A stretch of DNA of 64,000 nt from Stutzerimonas xanthomarina (GCF_003935375.1 NZ_RHQM01000016.1:39124-103123), one strand, 5' to 3'. Counted from the first letter of the stretch, positions 21,560-30,551 are shown. Program-made: numbers and translations. Notes: a model not told the origin generated them from the letters alone.

Positions 21560-22125
21560 GCGCGGGCCTCGTCACGCTGCCCGGCCCAGGCGCGCAGGCC
21601 TACGAACAGCAGCGCAGCGACGCCGACATACAGCGCCAGGGTCGACAGGTAGCGCGGGTAATAGGTGGCGATGCGCTCGGCCAGCAGCGCCAGGGTCGGC
21701 TCGGGATAGCGCCCGGAGAAATAGAGGAAGCCGCCGCCGGAGAACAGGTAGCAAACGAAGGCGCTCGCCATCACGCACAGCGCCAGGGTCGCCAGGCTGC
21801 TGAAATGGTCACGATGCAGACGTGCGTAGAGTCGACCGCCCAGCCACAGCGAACCGTATGCCGGCACCAGCATCCAGTACGCCGGCGACATGCACCAGTC
21901 GCTGACACCGGCCCACTGGATGGCGGCGAAATCCAGCAGCGAAGCCTCGAGAAACAGTGCCGAAAACACCCACTTCGGCCGCACCAGCACGCCGGCGAGG
22001 AAGAACACCGCCCAGGACGCGCTGGGCAGGTTCACGCTGGCGAAGTGCTGTCCGCGGGTCATGGCCAGCAGCGCGGCAAGCGCGAGGCCGACCAGCAGCT
22101 GGTATCTCGGGGCAAGCTTGATCAT
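21556..22125 (-). CDS. Unknown integral membrane protein of the B12 operon
   Basis: A 189-residue hydrophobic protein with about five or six membrane segments, short polar loops and an acidic/basic tail (RAWAGQRDEARA). I do not recognise a named family. It is second in the riboswitch-controlled operon, 46 bases after btuB and overlapping cobO by four bases, with AGGAG ten bases before the ATG. Small membrane proteins in B12 regulons often serve cobalt or corrinoid transport, so it may be a permease or an S-component-like protein; this is inference from location only. Confidence 0.65.
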   Translation of the reverse strand: MIKLAPRYQLLVGLALAALLAMTRGQHFASVNLPSASWAVFFLAGVLVRPKWVFSALFLEASLLDFAAIQWAGVSDWCMSPAYWMLVPAYGSLWLGGRLYARLHRDHFSSLATLALCVMASAFVCYLFSGGGFLYFSGRYPEPTLALLAERIATYYPRYLSTLALYVGVAALLFVGLRAWAGQRDEARA

Positions 22126-22142
22126 TGCAGTCTCCTTCTGTG

Positions 22143-22165
22143 GGCGCGGGCGACATGCCCGCGCC
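22143..22165 (-). other. GC hairpin between btuB and membrane-protein gene
   Basis: GGCGCGGGC and GCCCGCGCC form a 9-base stem just after the btuB stop codon. No T run follows, so it is more likely a processing or mRNA-stability hairpin than a full terminator. It could lower expression of the rest of the operon relative to btuB. Confidence 0.45.
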
Positions 22166-22171
22166 GCAGTC

Positions 22172-24025
22172 TTACAGCGCCTGGTAGCGCACGCTCAGGT
22201 AAGCGGCCTGGCCGGGCTGGTTGTAGCCCTCGGCGGTCTCAAAGTCGGCGTCCAGCAGGTTGGCGACGCGCGCCTGCAGGCGCCACTCCGGGGTGATGCG
22301 GTATTCGCCACGCAGGTCGAGGGTGGCGTAGCCGGACAGCTCGCGGGTGTTGGCCAGGTCGTCGTAACGCTGCCCTTCGGCATGCAGGCTGGCGCCAATG
22401 CTGAAGGCACCGAGCCGACGGTCGACATCGAGGTTGAACAGCTGCTTGGCCCGGCGCGCCAGCTCGTTGCCGCGGTTGGCCCCGTCGGAACGGTTCTCCG
22501 GCTCCAGCAGGCTGTAGTTGGCGTTCCAGTCCCAACCGAACAATTGGCTGCCGAGCACCAGCTCGACCCCGCGGATACGCGCTTCCTGCACGTTGGCCGG
22601 CGCGGAAATACTGGCGTCATAGGCGATGAGGTCATCGACCACGGTGCGATAGGCATTCACCGCCCAGTGGCCCCAGCCATGCTGCCCGGCAAGGCCGACT
22701 TCGAGGCTCTCGGAGGTTTCCGCATCCAGCTCGGGATTGCCGTAGTCGGGGAAATACAACTCGTTGAAGGTCGGCGCCTTGAATGCCGTGCCATAGCTGA
22801 TGGTGCCGCGCAACCAGTCGGTCAGCGCATAGCCGTAGCCGATGTTGCCGGTGTCGTGCTGGCCGAACTGCTCGTTATCGTCACGTCGCAGCGACAGCTG
22901 CCAGTCATGGCGGCCGACCTCGCCCAGGTACTGAGCGAAATAGCCGTCGTTGTCCCGGGAGTCCTCGGCATACAGCGTGGTGCCGTTAACCTCGTCGCGC
23001 TGGTGGTCGGCACCCAGGATCAGCGTATGCCCCGCAGCCAGCTCGACATCGTTCTGCCAGCTGAGCGTGTCGCGACGGCTGTCGAAGCGTGAATAGAACT
23101 GTCCGTCCTGATAGGCATCGGATTTGTCTTCGCTGCGCCCGGCCTGCAGCGTCACCAGCCAGGGTTCCAGCGGACTGAAGCGCGCACGGGTGCCGAAGAC
23201 CCTCGACTCACCATCGGCATTGGCGCCGAAACCGGACGTGCGGGCGCGGTTTACGCTGTCGTAGTCGTTATGGGATTTGGCCTGCAGCAGGTTGGCGTCG
23301 AGCTCCAGGCCGTTGTCGAAGCGGTATCCGGCGCTCAGTGTCGCGGACAGGTTGCGATAGCCATCGGCATCACGTTCGTAGCCACTGGTGTCCGCCGACT
23401 TGGCGTTGATGCCGTCGGTGTCCGAGCCACTGACGCCCAGGCTGTACCAGCCACGACCGTCACCACCGGAAACGCCGACGCTGCCCGTGTAGGTGTCATG
23501 GGTGCCGTAGCCGGCCGAGAAGAACGGCTCGACGCCCTGCCCCTGGCCCTTGCGGGTGAAGATCTGGATCACCCCGCCGATGGCTTCCGAGCCGTACAGG
23601 CTGGAGCGCGGACCGCGGACCACCTCGATGCGCTCGATCAGCTCCAGCGGCAGATCCTGCAGGGCCGCGCCGCCGCCCGAGACCGAGCCGATCTTGATGC
23701 CGTCGATCATCACCAGCACGTGATCGGATTCGGTGCCGCGCATGAACAGCGAGGTGGACTTGCCGGGCCCGCCGTTGTTGGCCAGCGATACGCCAGGCAC
23801 CTGCTTGAGCAGCTCGGGCAGCGAACTGGCCTGGCTGCGTTCGATCCGCTCGCGGTCGATCACGGTCACCGCGGCCAGGCTCTGCTGAGCCGTCTGCGCG
23901 GTGCGGGTGGCGGTCACCACCTGTTGCTGGAGATCCAGCGGGGCTGCGGCCAGCTGGCCAATGGAAAGGGGAAAACTGCCGAGCAGCACATAGGCCGCTG
24001 GCTTGAAACGGGGCTTGCAAGTCAA
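22172..24025 (-). CDS. btuB: TonB-dependent vitamin B12 receptor BtuB
   Basis: Outer-membrane receptor that takes up cobalamin with energy from TonB. Protein of 617 residues: signal region, TonB box near QQVVTATRT, plug domain (VLVMIDGIKIGS, IERIEVVRGPRSSLYGSEAIGG), then a 22-strand barrel ending in a hydrophobic C-terminus (LSVRYQAL). I take the TTG at 24025, preceded by GGAG nine bases upstream, because it gives the expected length; no ATG is well placed and the frame otherwise runs back through the riboswitch. First gene of the operon, downstream of a cobalamin riboswitch. Confidence 0.9.
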   Translation of the reverse strand: MTCKPRFKPAAYVLLGSFPLSIGQLAAAPLDLQQQVVTATRTAQTAQQSLAAVTVIDRERIERSQASSLPELLKQVPGVSLANNGGPGKSTSLFMRGTESDHVLVMIDGIKIGSVSGGGAALQDLPLELIERIEVVRGPRSSLYGSEAIGGVIQIFTRKGQGQGVEPFFSAGYGTHDTYTGSVGVSGGDGRGWYSLGVSGSDTDGINAKSADTSGYERDADGYRNLSATLSAGYRFDNGLELDANLLQAKSHNDYDSVNRARTSGFGANADGESRVFGTRARFSPLEPWLVTLQAGRSEDKSDAYQDGQFYSRFDSRRDTLSWQNDVELAAGHTLILGADHQRDEVNGTTLYAEDSRDNDGYFAQYLGEVGRHDWQLSLRRDDNEQFGQHDTGNIGYGYALTDWLRGTISYGTAFKAPTFNELYFPDYGNPELDAETSESLEVGLAGQHGWGHWAVNAYRTVVDDLIAYDASISAPANVQEARIRGVELVLGSQLFGWDWNANYSLLEPENRSDGANRGNELARRAKQLFNLDVDRRLGAFSIGASLHAEGQRYDDLANTRELSGYATLDLRGEYRITPEWRLQARVANLLDADFETAEGYNQPGQAAYLSVRYQAL

Positions 24026-24149
24026 GGTACAGGTCTCCGTCGTGCCCACCCGCACGACTGAAAGTCGACGAAGACAGACGGAGGAACCGCAAAAGGAAGT
24101 GAATACCGCGAGGGATATGCACCCGCCCAGCGCCCGCCGCACTGTCAGT

Positions 24150-24346
24150 GAAATGCGACAGGCCGGTCTCCGGGCTTGCGAGCGTACGCCTTGCGGCGTC
24201 CCGAAACCGCGCCTTCCCATGCGTTGAGCACAGTGGCTATTAGGGTTTCTCGACTCGCCTACCGTTGCGGGGGCAGCGCCGGAATCTTCGTGAGAATGGA
24301 CCGGCTTCCCTGTTTCACCCCCTCGCTGAAGAGGGGGCACCTGAGG
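24150..24346 (-). promoter_or_regulatory. Cobalamin riboswitch
   Basis: Read on the minus strand, the leader shows AGGTGCC (24336-24342), GGGAAGCCGGT, GCTGCCCCCGCAACGGTA, the B12 box AGCCACTG, TGGGAAGGCG and AGCCCGGAGACCGGCCTGTCG in the correct order. Together these are the conserved core of the adenosylcobalamin aptamer. It lies 125 bases before the btuB start. Binding of adenosylcobalamin is expected to repress btuB and the following cob genes. Boundaries are approximate. Confidence 0.95.
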
Positions 24347-24504
24347 CGACGCGGAGGTTAGTCCAAGGCCGGGCTTGGCGCAACCGCGGGGTTGTCGCAG
24401 CGCCCTGCAATTTCCGCTTGCATCTCGGCGATCGGAACGGCGGACGCCAAAAGGCTTCGAATGCAACAATGCCAGCAATCAGCCAGGACCCATATCCGAC
24501 GCCC

Positions 24505-25308
24505 ATGACCAGCATCGTGCAGATTTCCGACACCCATTTCGGTACCGAACAACCTTCCGTGGTCCAGGCCCTGGAGGACCATGTACGCGAACACCGGGCC
24601 GACCTGCTGGTGTTCTCCGGCGACATCACCCAGCGTGCCCGTCGCGGGCAGTTCGCCAGTGCCGCCGCCTTCGTGCGCCGCGTGCAGGCCGATGGCGTCG
24701 GTGAGACGCTGGTGATTCCGGGCAATCACGACATCCCGCTGTACAACCTCTTCGCCCGCCTGTTCACGCCGTACGGCAACTACCGGCGACACTTCGGCGA
24801 TGAGCTGGAGCCGGTATTCGAGAACGACGACATGCTGGTGATCGGGCTCAATACCACCCATCCGCGCCGGCACAAGGACGGCGTGGTGACGGGGCGACAA
24901 GTGGAGCGGGTGGCGCAGCGGCTGGCCGATGGCAACCCGCACAAGATTCGCATCGTGGTCGCCCACCAGCCATTCGGCGCGATGGTGCCGAGCGATCTGA
25001 GCAACCTGCAGCACGGCGCCGAACCCGCGCTGCGGCGCTGGGCCGAGCACGGGCTGGATCTGGTCATGGGCGGGCACATCCACCTGCCCTACGTGCTGCC
25101 GTTGTCCAAGCAGTACAGCGGTCTCGCGCGGGAGATCTGGATGGTGCAGGCCGGCACCACGCTCTCGACCCGCCTGCGTGGCACCTCGCCAAACTCCTTC
25201 AACCGGCTGAAGCTGCATCCCGGCGAACAGAAGAAGGTCTGCGTCGAGCGCTGGGACCTGCTCGACGGTCGCTTCGTGCTGGGTTCGCACTTCAACCTGA
25301 GCTGGTGA
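24505..25308 (+). CDS. Metallophosphoesterase (calcineurin-like)
   Basis: A 267-residue phosphoesterase with the full metal-ligand set: ISDTHFG, FSGDITQ, PGNHD, VAHQP and GGHIHLP. This pattern is shared by cyclic-nucleotide phosphodiesterases of the CpdA type and related enzymes, so cAMP is a possible but unproven substrate. ATG at 24505. It stands divergently from the btuB riboswitch and convergently with nhaD, with 24 bases between the two stops. Confidence 0.83.
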   Translation: MTSIVQISDTHFGTEQPSVVQALEDHVREHRADLLVFSGDITQRARRGQFASAAAFVRRVQADGVGETLVIPGNHDIPLYNLFARLFTPYGNYRRHFGDELEPVFENDDMLVIGLNTTHPRRHKDGVVTGRQVERVAQRLADGNPHKIRIVVAHQPFGAMVPSDLSNLQHGAEPALRRWAEHGLDLVMGGHIHLPYVLPLSKQYSGLAREIWMVQAGTTLSTRLRGTSPNSFNRLKLHPGEQKKVCVERWDLLDGRFVLGSHFNLSW

Positions 25309-25332
25309 CCCGCGCTCGCACGCGAACCGCGG

Positions 25333-26586
25333 TCAGCCCACCGACAGGCCGACCAGATAGACACCGGCGAAGCCGATGTTGAAGGCGATGAACAGGTAGA
25401 GCATGTAGCGCAGGTAGCTGCCGAAGGTCAGCCCCGGCACCTTGCTCATGGCGACGATGCCCGACGCCGAACCGATCACCAGCAGCGAGCCGCCAACACC
25501 GACCGCATAGGTCAGCACCATCCATTCGGCGACACCCATTTCCAGCCCTGATTTCAGCAGCGCTGCGGTCAGCGGCACGTTGTCGATGGCCGCCGACATC
25601 ACGCCCATCAGGTAGTTGGCCATCACTGCCGGCACCTGGTCATAGATGTGCACCAGCCCGTCGAGCACGCGAATCTCCTTGAGCATGCCGACCAGCAGGA
25701 GGATGCCGAGGAAGAAGAACAGCGTCTCGAACTCCACCTGGCGCACGTATTCGAGAATCGGATCGGAGTCGTTGTCGTCGCTGAAGAAGCGCGCAACCAG
25801 GAACATCACCGAGAGGCCGGCGAGGAAGGTCAGCACCGGCGGGATCTGGAACAGGAAGTTGCCGACAATGGTGCTGAGGATGGTGCACAGGAAGATCAGT
25901 GCAATCGCCACGTCGACACCGCGCACATCGTTGCGCTGGCCCTGCACCGCCACCTCGCCCTTCATGCCGATCGACAGCATGGCGGCCAGCACCATCACCG
26001 CGACGAATGCCGGCACGGCCAGTGCCAGCAGCTGGAGGATCGCCACCTTGCCAGCGAGGAAGATCATCAGCGTGGTGACGTCGCCAGTAATCAGCGCGAC
26101 CCCACCGGAGTTGACGGAGAAAACCACCAAGGTAGCGAACTTGATGGTCTTCGCCCGATCCAGCTGCAGCGAGAGAATCAGGGTGATGGAGACCAGCGTC
26201 GCGGTGATGTTGTCGGCGAGCGACGAGAACACGAAGCAGAAGGTCGCTGTGAGAAACAGCAAGGCCCGCTCGCTGATCCGCTTGGGCAACACCAGATAGA
26301 TCAGGTTCTCGATCATGCCCTTCTTGTTCAGGTAGGCAACGAAGGTCATGGCCGCCACCAGAAAGATCCACAGCCCGGCGATCTCGGCGATGTTCTCGTT
26401 GAGGCTTTCCAGCACGGTTTCGCGCGCCTCGCCTACCGGTGTGAAGATGAACAAGAGCAGCCAGGCCAGGGTGCCGAAGAACAGCGTCACCTTGGCCTTG
26501 TTCACGTGGGTAATTTCTTCGAGCACGACGCCAAGCAGCGCCGCGACCGCCAGTGCAATCAGCACGTACGTCAGCAATTCAGGCAT
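25333..26586 (-). CDS. nhaD: Na+/H+ antiporter NhaD
   Basis: Inner-membrane sodium/proton antiporter of the ion-transporter superfamily, 417 residues with about twelve membrane segments. Recognisable NhaD stretches include FSSLADNITATLVSITL and VFSVNSGGVALITGDVTT and a second AIDNVPLTAALL repeat, the latter two holding polar residues within membrane helices. Used for sodium and alkaline-pH tolerance. No operon partner; a 188-base gap upstream holds no feature I can name. Confidence 0.88.
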   Translation of the reverse strand: MPELLTYVLIALAVAALLGVVLEEITHVNKAKVTLFFGTLAWLLLFIFTPVGEARETVLESLNENIAEIAGLWIFLVAAMTFVAYLNKKGMIENLIYLVLPKRISERALLFLTATFCFVFSSLADNITATLVSITLILSLQLDRAKTIKFATLVVFSVNSGGVALITGDVTTLMIFLAGKVAILQLLALAVPAFVAVMVLAAMLSIGMKGEVAVQGQRNDVRGVDVAIALIFLCTILSTIVGNFLFQIPPVLTFLAGLSVMFLVARFFSDDNDSDPILEYVRQVEFETLFFFLGILLLVGMLKEIRVLDGLVHIYDQVPAVMANYLMGVMSAAIDNVPLTAALLKSGLEMGVAEWMVLTYAVGVGGSLLVIGSASGIVAMSKVPGLTFGSYLRYMLYLFIAFNIGFAGVYLVGLSVG

Positions 26587-26774
26587 ATCTCACCTAATGG
26601 GAAGTGGGGAAAAAGGGGCTGTGCGCGACGGAACGACGCACGGGGAGGAATTGGGATGCGCATGGTAGCCAAAGCGCCAGGCGAGCGAAATCACCGCATG
26701 TCAAACGGGGAGTGTTTCAGCATGTGAGTACGACTAAAGACAGGGCGTCTACGACGGGGGTATGCGGATGACGC

Positions 26775-27302
26775 TCAGGGGTTGCGGGCCAGTTGCTCCT
26801 GGTCGAGCACGCGCTTGGCGCCCAGATAACTCTTATTCCAGTAGCCGGCGGTAAGACTGTCCAGGCGTACCGTGCCGCCAGAAGATGGCGCGTGAACGAA
26901 GCGGTCTTCGCCAACGTAGATGCCCGCGTGGCTGACCCGGCGCCCACCGCTGGTAGCGAAGAACACCAGATCGCCGGGCTGCAATGCGTCGCGCCGTACG
27001 GAGGGGCCGCGCAGATTGCTCATGGCCTGAGTGGTGCGAGGGAGCTGGATGCCGGCTGCGCCGTGGTAGACGTAGCCGATCAGGCCACTGCAGTCGAAAC
27101 CGCTATCCGGCGTGTTGCCGCCCCAGCGATAAGGCGTGCCGACCAGACCAATCGCACTGAACAGCACGTCTTCAGCGGCGCCAGGCACGGGCTGTTGGTG
27201 GACCCTGGGTGTCTGCACGACCGGCGGCGTGGGTGCCTTTCCGGCACAGGCGGTCAGCAGCACAGTCAGAACAACGAGCGTGAGACGAGCCGGATAGTGC
27301 AT
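26775..27302 (-). CDS. NlpC/P60 lipoprotein, cell-wall endopeptidase (copy 1)
   Basis: Lipoprotein with lipobox LLTAC (Cys19) and an NlpC/P60 domain. Catalytic Cys71 in SGFDCSGLIGYV and His residues in SHAGIYVGEDRFVHAP. Such proteins cut D-Glu-(L)-meso-DAP bonds of peptidoglycan stems. 175 residues, so it is a bare catalytic domain. A second, longer paralog lies immediately upstream (27379-28011), which suggests tandem duplication. Confidence 0.88.
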   Translation of the reverse strand: MHYPARLTLVVLTVLLTACAGKAPTPPVVQTPRVHQQPVPGAAEDVLFSAIGLVGTPYRWGGNTPDSGFDCSGLIGYVYHGAAGIQLPRTTQAMSNLRGPSVRRDALQPGDLVFFATSGGRRVSHAGIYVGEDRFVHAPSSGGTVRLDSLTAGYWNKSYLGAKRVLDQEQLARNP

Positions 27303-27378
27303 GGCAGAGCGATCCAGGCAAATGAGCCATCACTCTGCCGGCATGTGCGGGAAGGCGCAACCCCCGCAGGTCGCGGGA

Positions 27379-28011
27379 TCAGTGCTGGGGCGTGTGCGAA
27401 GCCAGATCGGACGCCAGGGCCAGCACGCGTTTTGCTTCCATGTAGCTGGCGCGCCAGTAACGGTCATCCAGGCTGTCGACGCGCACGCCACCGCTGCGGC
27501 TGCTGGAGGCGTGGATGAACTGGTCATCGCCGATGTAGATGCCGGCATGGCTGACCCGGCCACGGCCACGGTTGTTGAAGAACACCACGTCACCGGGTTC
27601 CAGCTCGTTGCGCTTGACCACCGGTGCGTCGAGGTTGATCAGCTCGCGAGTGGAGCGCGGCAGCTCGAGACCTGCCTCCTTGCGGAACAGGAAGCCGACG
27701 AAGCCGCTGCAGTCGAAACCGCTCTTCACCGAGCTGCCACCGTAGCGATACGGAGTACCGACCAGGGTGAAGCCGCGCTCGAGAATGCTGTCAGCCAGCT
27801 GCGGCAGCTGGTAGTCGTGCTCATCGGTAAGCTCTGCCAGCGACTGCTCTCCGCTCTTTTCGAGCGCATCGAAGTCGAATCCGGCCAAGGGATGGTGTTG
27901 CGACAGACGAGGCGCGTCGGCTTGCTGCTCAGTCTGTACAGGCTGGCCGGCGCAGGCGGTCAGCAGGGCGATAAGTGCGAGAGGCACGAGGGGTGCGAAG
28001 CGTTGGCGCAT
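27379..28011 (-). CDS. NlpC/P60 lipoprotein, cell-wall endopeptidase (copy 2)
   Basis: Paralog of the preceding entry with the same catalytic layout: lipobox LLTAC (Cys20), catalytic Cys101 in SGFDCSGFVGFLF, His in SHAGIYIGDDQFIHAS. Here about 45 extra residues (Gln/Glu/Asp-rich, ADAPRLSQHHPLAGFDF) separate the lipid anchor from the domain. The ATG at 28011 is chosen; a GTG two codons upstream is possible and no strong ribosome site distinguishes them. 210 residues. The pair is on the minus strand with 76 bases between them. Confidence 0.86.
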   Translation of the reverse strand: MRQRFAPLVPLALIALLTACAGQPVQTEQQADAPRLSQHHPLAGFDFDALEKSGEQSLAELTDEHDYQLPQLADSILERGFTLVGTPYRYGGSSVKSGFDCSGFVGFLFRKEAGLELPRSTRELINLDAPVVKRNELEPGDVVFFNNRGRGRVSHAGIYIGDDQFIHASSSRSGGVRVDSLDDRYWRASYMEAKRVLALASDLASHTPQH

Positions 28012-28078
28012 GGGCACAGCCGTGTCGGTGATTTCAAAGTACCGGCGACTATGCCCGCTATTGCTTCGATGATCAAAT

Positions 28079-28843
28079 TCAATCGGACGAAATGTGACGA
28101 ACCAGCTGCGACAAAACGTCTGCGGCCCTCCCTTGCAGAAGTACGTCCGCCAGCGGACTGATTTCGGTGGCTTGCAGGTTCACCTCGACGACCGAGCCGC
28201 CGGCCTGACGCACCCGCCATACCGGCTCGAGGATGTAGCCGAAGCTCGCCGTGGTTCCAACCACCAGCACGGCGTCGAAGCCGAGCTGCAGCTGTTGCTG
28301 CAATGCAGTCAGGGCGGATTCCGGCAGCATCTCCTCGAACAGCACCACGGCAGGACGCAACACCCCGTCGCAAGTCAGGCAGCGCGGCGGCAATGGCTGA
28401 TCCAGCAGCGAAGGCAGTGGAAGTCCGTCGACCTTGCCGCAGCCCATGCACGACAGCGGCGCCAGCTGACCGTGAATCTCGATCAAGCGATCGGGCGGAC
28501 TGCCGGCTCGGCGGTGGAAGCCATCGATGTTCTGCGTGAGCACCCAGGCGCCGGATTTGCGCCGCTGCAGCTCGGCGATGGCGACGTGGCCGGCATTGGG
28601 TTCGGCCTGCAGGCAGGCCCGGCCGATTTCGGCCAGGTACTTCCAGCACAACGCCGGATCACGCCGCAGCGTCGGCCCGGATAGCGCCACCTCGATCGGC
28701 AGGCCGTCTTCGGTTTCGCCGTTATAGAGGCCGCCGAGGCCACGGTAGGTGGGCAACCCGGAGTCGGCCGACAGCCCGGCCCCGGTGATGATCAGAATAC
28801 GTTCGGCGCCGCTCAGCGCCTGGGCGGCCTTGTCGATATCCAT
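28079..28843 (-). CDS. NAD-dependent protein deacylase (sirtuin)
   Basis: Sir2-family protein of 254 residues. It shows the NAD motif GAGLSADSGLPTYRG (residues 21-35), TQNIDGFH, catalytic His124 in IHGQ, and a four-Cys zinc site (C132, C135, C155, C158). Removes acyl groups from lysines using NAD. The gene is not part of the cobB-type B12 pathway despite the shared enterobacterial name. It is monocistronic as far as can be seen, 61 bases from the NlpC gene. Confidence 0.9.
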   Translation of the reverse strand: MDIDKAAQALSGAERILIITGAGLSADSGLPTYRGLGGLYNGETEDGLPIEVALSGPTLRRDPALCWKYLAEIGRACLQAEPNAGHVAIAELQRRKSGAWVLTQNIDGFHRRAGSPPDRLIEIHGQLAPLSCMGCGKVDGLPLPSLLDQPLPPRCLTCDGVLRPAVVLFEEMLPESALTALQQQLQLGFDAVLVVGTTASFGYILEPVWRVRQAGGSVVEVNLQATEISPLADVLLQGRAADVLSQLVRHISSD

Positions 28844-28965
28844 GAAAGTCGCGAACCCGTTTCGGTGGCACTCCCCCGATCGTGCGGGGAACCGATGGCC
28901 GCGTCGCGACCACGGCTATCAGCCTACGAATCCCCGCGCCTGACTGCAAAGGCATTCGCCCCCGC

Positions 28966-29262
28966 TCAGCCCAGCTGGGCCTGAAAAAGCACCGCGTAGC
29001 CCAAAGCACACAACAGCCAGGCCGGCAGCGGGCCGAGCAGCCAGCGCCAGCCCCACCATTGCGGCACGAAGCCGACGCCATGCACGAAGCCGGCGGAAAT
29101 ACCCCACATCACCAGCATCAGCTGCGGGTGACTGTAGCCTCCCTGCCCGTCCAGCATCGCCGCCGGATGGATCAGCAGGACCAGCGCCAGCGGCGCGGCC
29201 AGCACTAGAGAAAGTACGCGACCGAACGCGCCGTAGCAGCGCCCCTGCGCGCGACTGCTCAC
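28966..29262 (-). CDS. ybgE: Cyd operon protein YbgE-like
   Basis: Small membrane protein of 98 residues with three hydrophobic stretches (LSLVLAAPLALVLLI, LMLVMWGISAGFVHGVGFVP, LLGPLPAWLLCALGYAVLF). Begins with GTG at 29262, whose first bases overlap the cydX stop codon (CCGTGAGC). The position right after cydX matches YbgE, a protein of the cytochrome bd operon whose exact role is not known. Recognition is from context and membrane topology more than from motifs. Confidence 0.75.
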   Translation of the reverse strand: MSSRAQGRCYGAFGRVLSLVLAAPLALVLLIHPAAMLDGQGGYSHPQLMLVMWGISAGFVHGVGFVPQWWGWRWLLGPLPAWLLCALGYAVLFQAQLG

Positions 29263-29363
29263 GGCTCGGCGTCCAGGTCCTGAGTGGCTTCCAGCCACAG
29301 CGCATTGATGATGCCAAAGCTGCTGGCCAGCAGCACGCCGAGAATCCAGGTGAAGTACCACAT
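29259..29363 (-). CDS. cydX: Cytochrome bd oxidase small subunit CydX
   Basis: 34-residue single-pass membrane protein starting MWYFTWILGVLLASSFGIIN, with the typical conserved N-terminal aromatic/Trp and LGVLLA pattern followed by a short acidic tail (ATQDLDAEP). CydX stabilises the haem groups of the CydAB complex. Too short for ordinary gene callers. Sits between cydB and ybgE, with its stop overlapping the ybgE GTG. Confidence 0.92.
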   Translation of the reverse strand: MWYFTWILGVLLASSFGIINALWLEATQDLDAEP

Positions 29364-29378
29364 AGTCGTCTCTCCTTG

Positions 29379-29404
29379 GCGGGCGGGCACGGCGGCCCGC
29401 CCGC
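29379..29404 (-). other. Strong GC hairpin between cydB and cydX
   Basis: GCGGGCGGGC and GCCCGCCCGC pair over ten bases around ACGGCG, in the 45-base cydB-cydX gap. No T run follows, so it may set relative message levels or decay of cydAB and cydX. Confidence 0.5.
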
Positions 29405-29408
29405 GCGG

Positions 29409-30551
29409 TCAGTACAGCCCGTGGGGGTTGGCTTCGATGGTTTTCTGGGTGAGCCGGCCCCACATGCGCACGTAGCTCCACAGCGTGTAGCAGAGGATCA
29501 GCGGCACGAAGATGCAGGCCACAACGAACATGATGCCCAGCGTCTTCTGACTTGAGACCGCATCCCAGATGGTCAGGCTCGAGGCCGGATCGAGGCTCGA
29601 CGGGAAGACGAAGGGAAACAGCGCAAAGCCCGCGGTACAGATGCTGCCGACGATCATCAGACTGGTTCCGACGAAGCTCACCCCGCCGCTGTTGCGACTG
29701 GAACCGAGCAGCGCCAGCAACGCCCCGAGGATGCCCGCGGCCGGCGCGATCAAGGTGACCGGATAGACGCTGTAGTTGGCCAACCAGCCGACATTGTCCT
29801 GGGCCACCTGCTTGTCCAGCAGCGGATTGAGCGCGGCGCCCGGATCGCTGACCGACAGCTGGCTGAAGCCCTGAATGCCTAGCGCCAGCCAGACACCCGC
29901 CGCGACAAAGCCGAACAGGAACACCAGCACGCACAGGCGCGTGGCCTGCCGCGAGCGCTCAGCCAGCGCGCCGTCGGTGCGCAGCATCAGCCAGGCGCCA
30001 CCGTGGGCGCTGAGCATGCTCAGGCTGACGATGCCGCAGAGCAGCGCGAACGGGTTGAGCAGCGCGAAGAACGAGCCCTGGTAGGTCGAGCGCATCAGCT
30101 CGTCCAGCTGGAACGGCAGGCCGAGGAACAGGTTGCCGAAGGCCACGCCGAACACCAGCGCCGGCACCGCGCCGCCGACGAACAGCGCCCAGTCCCAGGC
30201 GCTGCGCCAGCGCGGGTCTTCCACCTTGCTGCGATAGTCGAAGCCCACCGGGCGGCAGAACAGCGCGAACAGGACCAGCAGCATCGCCCAGTACAGGCCG
30301 GAAAACGCCACCGCATAGACCATCGGCCAAGCAGCGAACAGCGCACCACCGGCGGTGATGAACCACACCTGGTTGCCATCCCAGTGTGGCGCGATGGTGT
30401 TGATCGCCACGCGTCGCTCGTTGTCGGTCTTGCCGACGAAGGGCATCAGTGCCATGGCGCCCATGTCGAAGCCATCGGTCAGGGCGAAGCCGATCAGCAA
30501 CACGCCGATCAGCACCCACCAGATGAGTTTGAGCACTTCGTAATCGAACAT
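29409..30551 (-). CDS. cydB: Cytochrome bd ubiquinol oxidase subunit II
   Basis: 380-residue membrane subunit of cytochrome bd oxidase, beginning MFDYEVLKLIWWVLIG with several conserved stretches (FALTDGFDMGAMALMPFVG, TIAPHWDGNQVW). It pairs with CydA. Follows cydA by twelve bases. High-affinity oxygen reduction by the complex fits a denitrifying lifestyle alongside nap. Confidence 0.94.
   Translation of the reverse strand: MFDYEVLKLIWWVLIGVLLIGFALTDGFDMGAMALMPFVGKTDNERRVAINTIAPHWDGNQVWFITAGGALFAAWPMVYAVAFSGLYWAMLLVLFALFCRPVGFDYRSKVEDPRWRSAWDWALFVGGAVPALVFGVAFGNLFLGLPFQLDELMRSTYQGSFFALLNPFALLCGIVSLSMLSAHGGAWLMLRTDGALAERSRQATRLCVLVFLFGFVAAGVWLALGIQGFSQLSVSDPGAALNPLLDKQVAQDNVGWLANYSVYPVTLIAPAAGILGALLALLGSSRNSGGVSFVGTSLMIVGSICTAGFALFPFVFPSSLDPASSLTIWDAVSSQKTLGIMFVVACIFVPLILCYTLWSYVRMWGRLTQKTIEANPHGLY

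Noticed and set aside
24026..24478. In-frame extension of btuB upstream of the TTG
   Set aside because: It crosses the riboswitch aptamer, which is clearly structured RNA, and has no signal-peptide logic.
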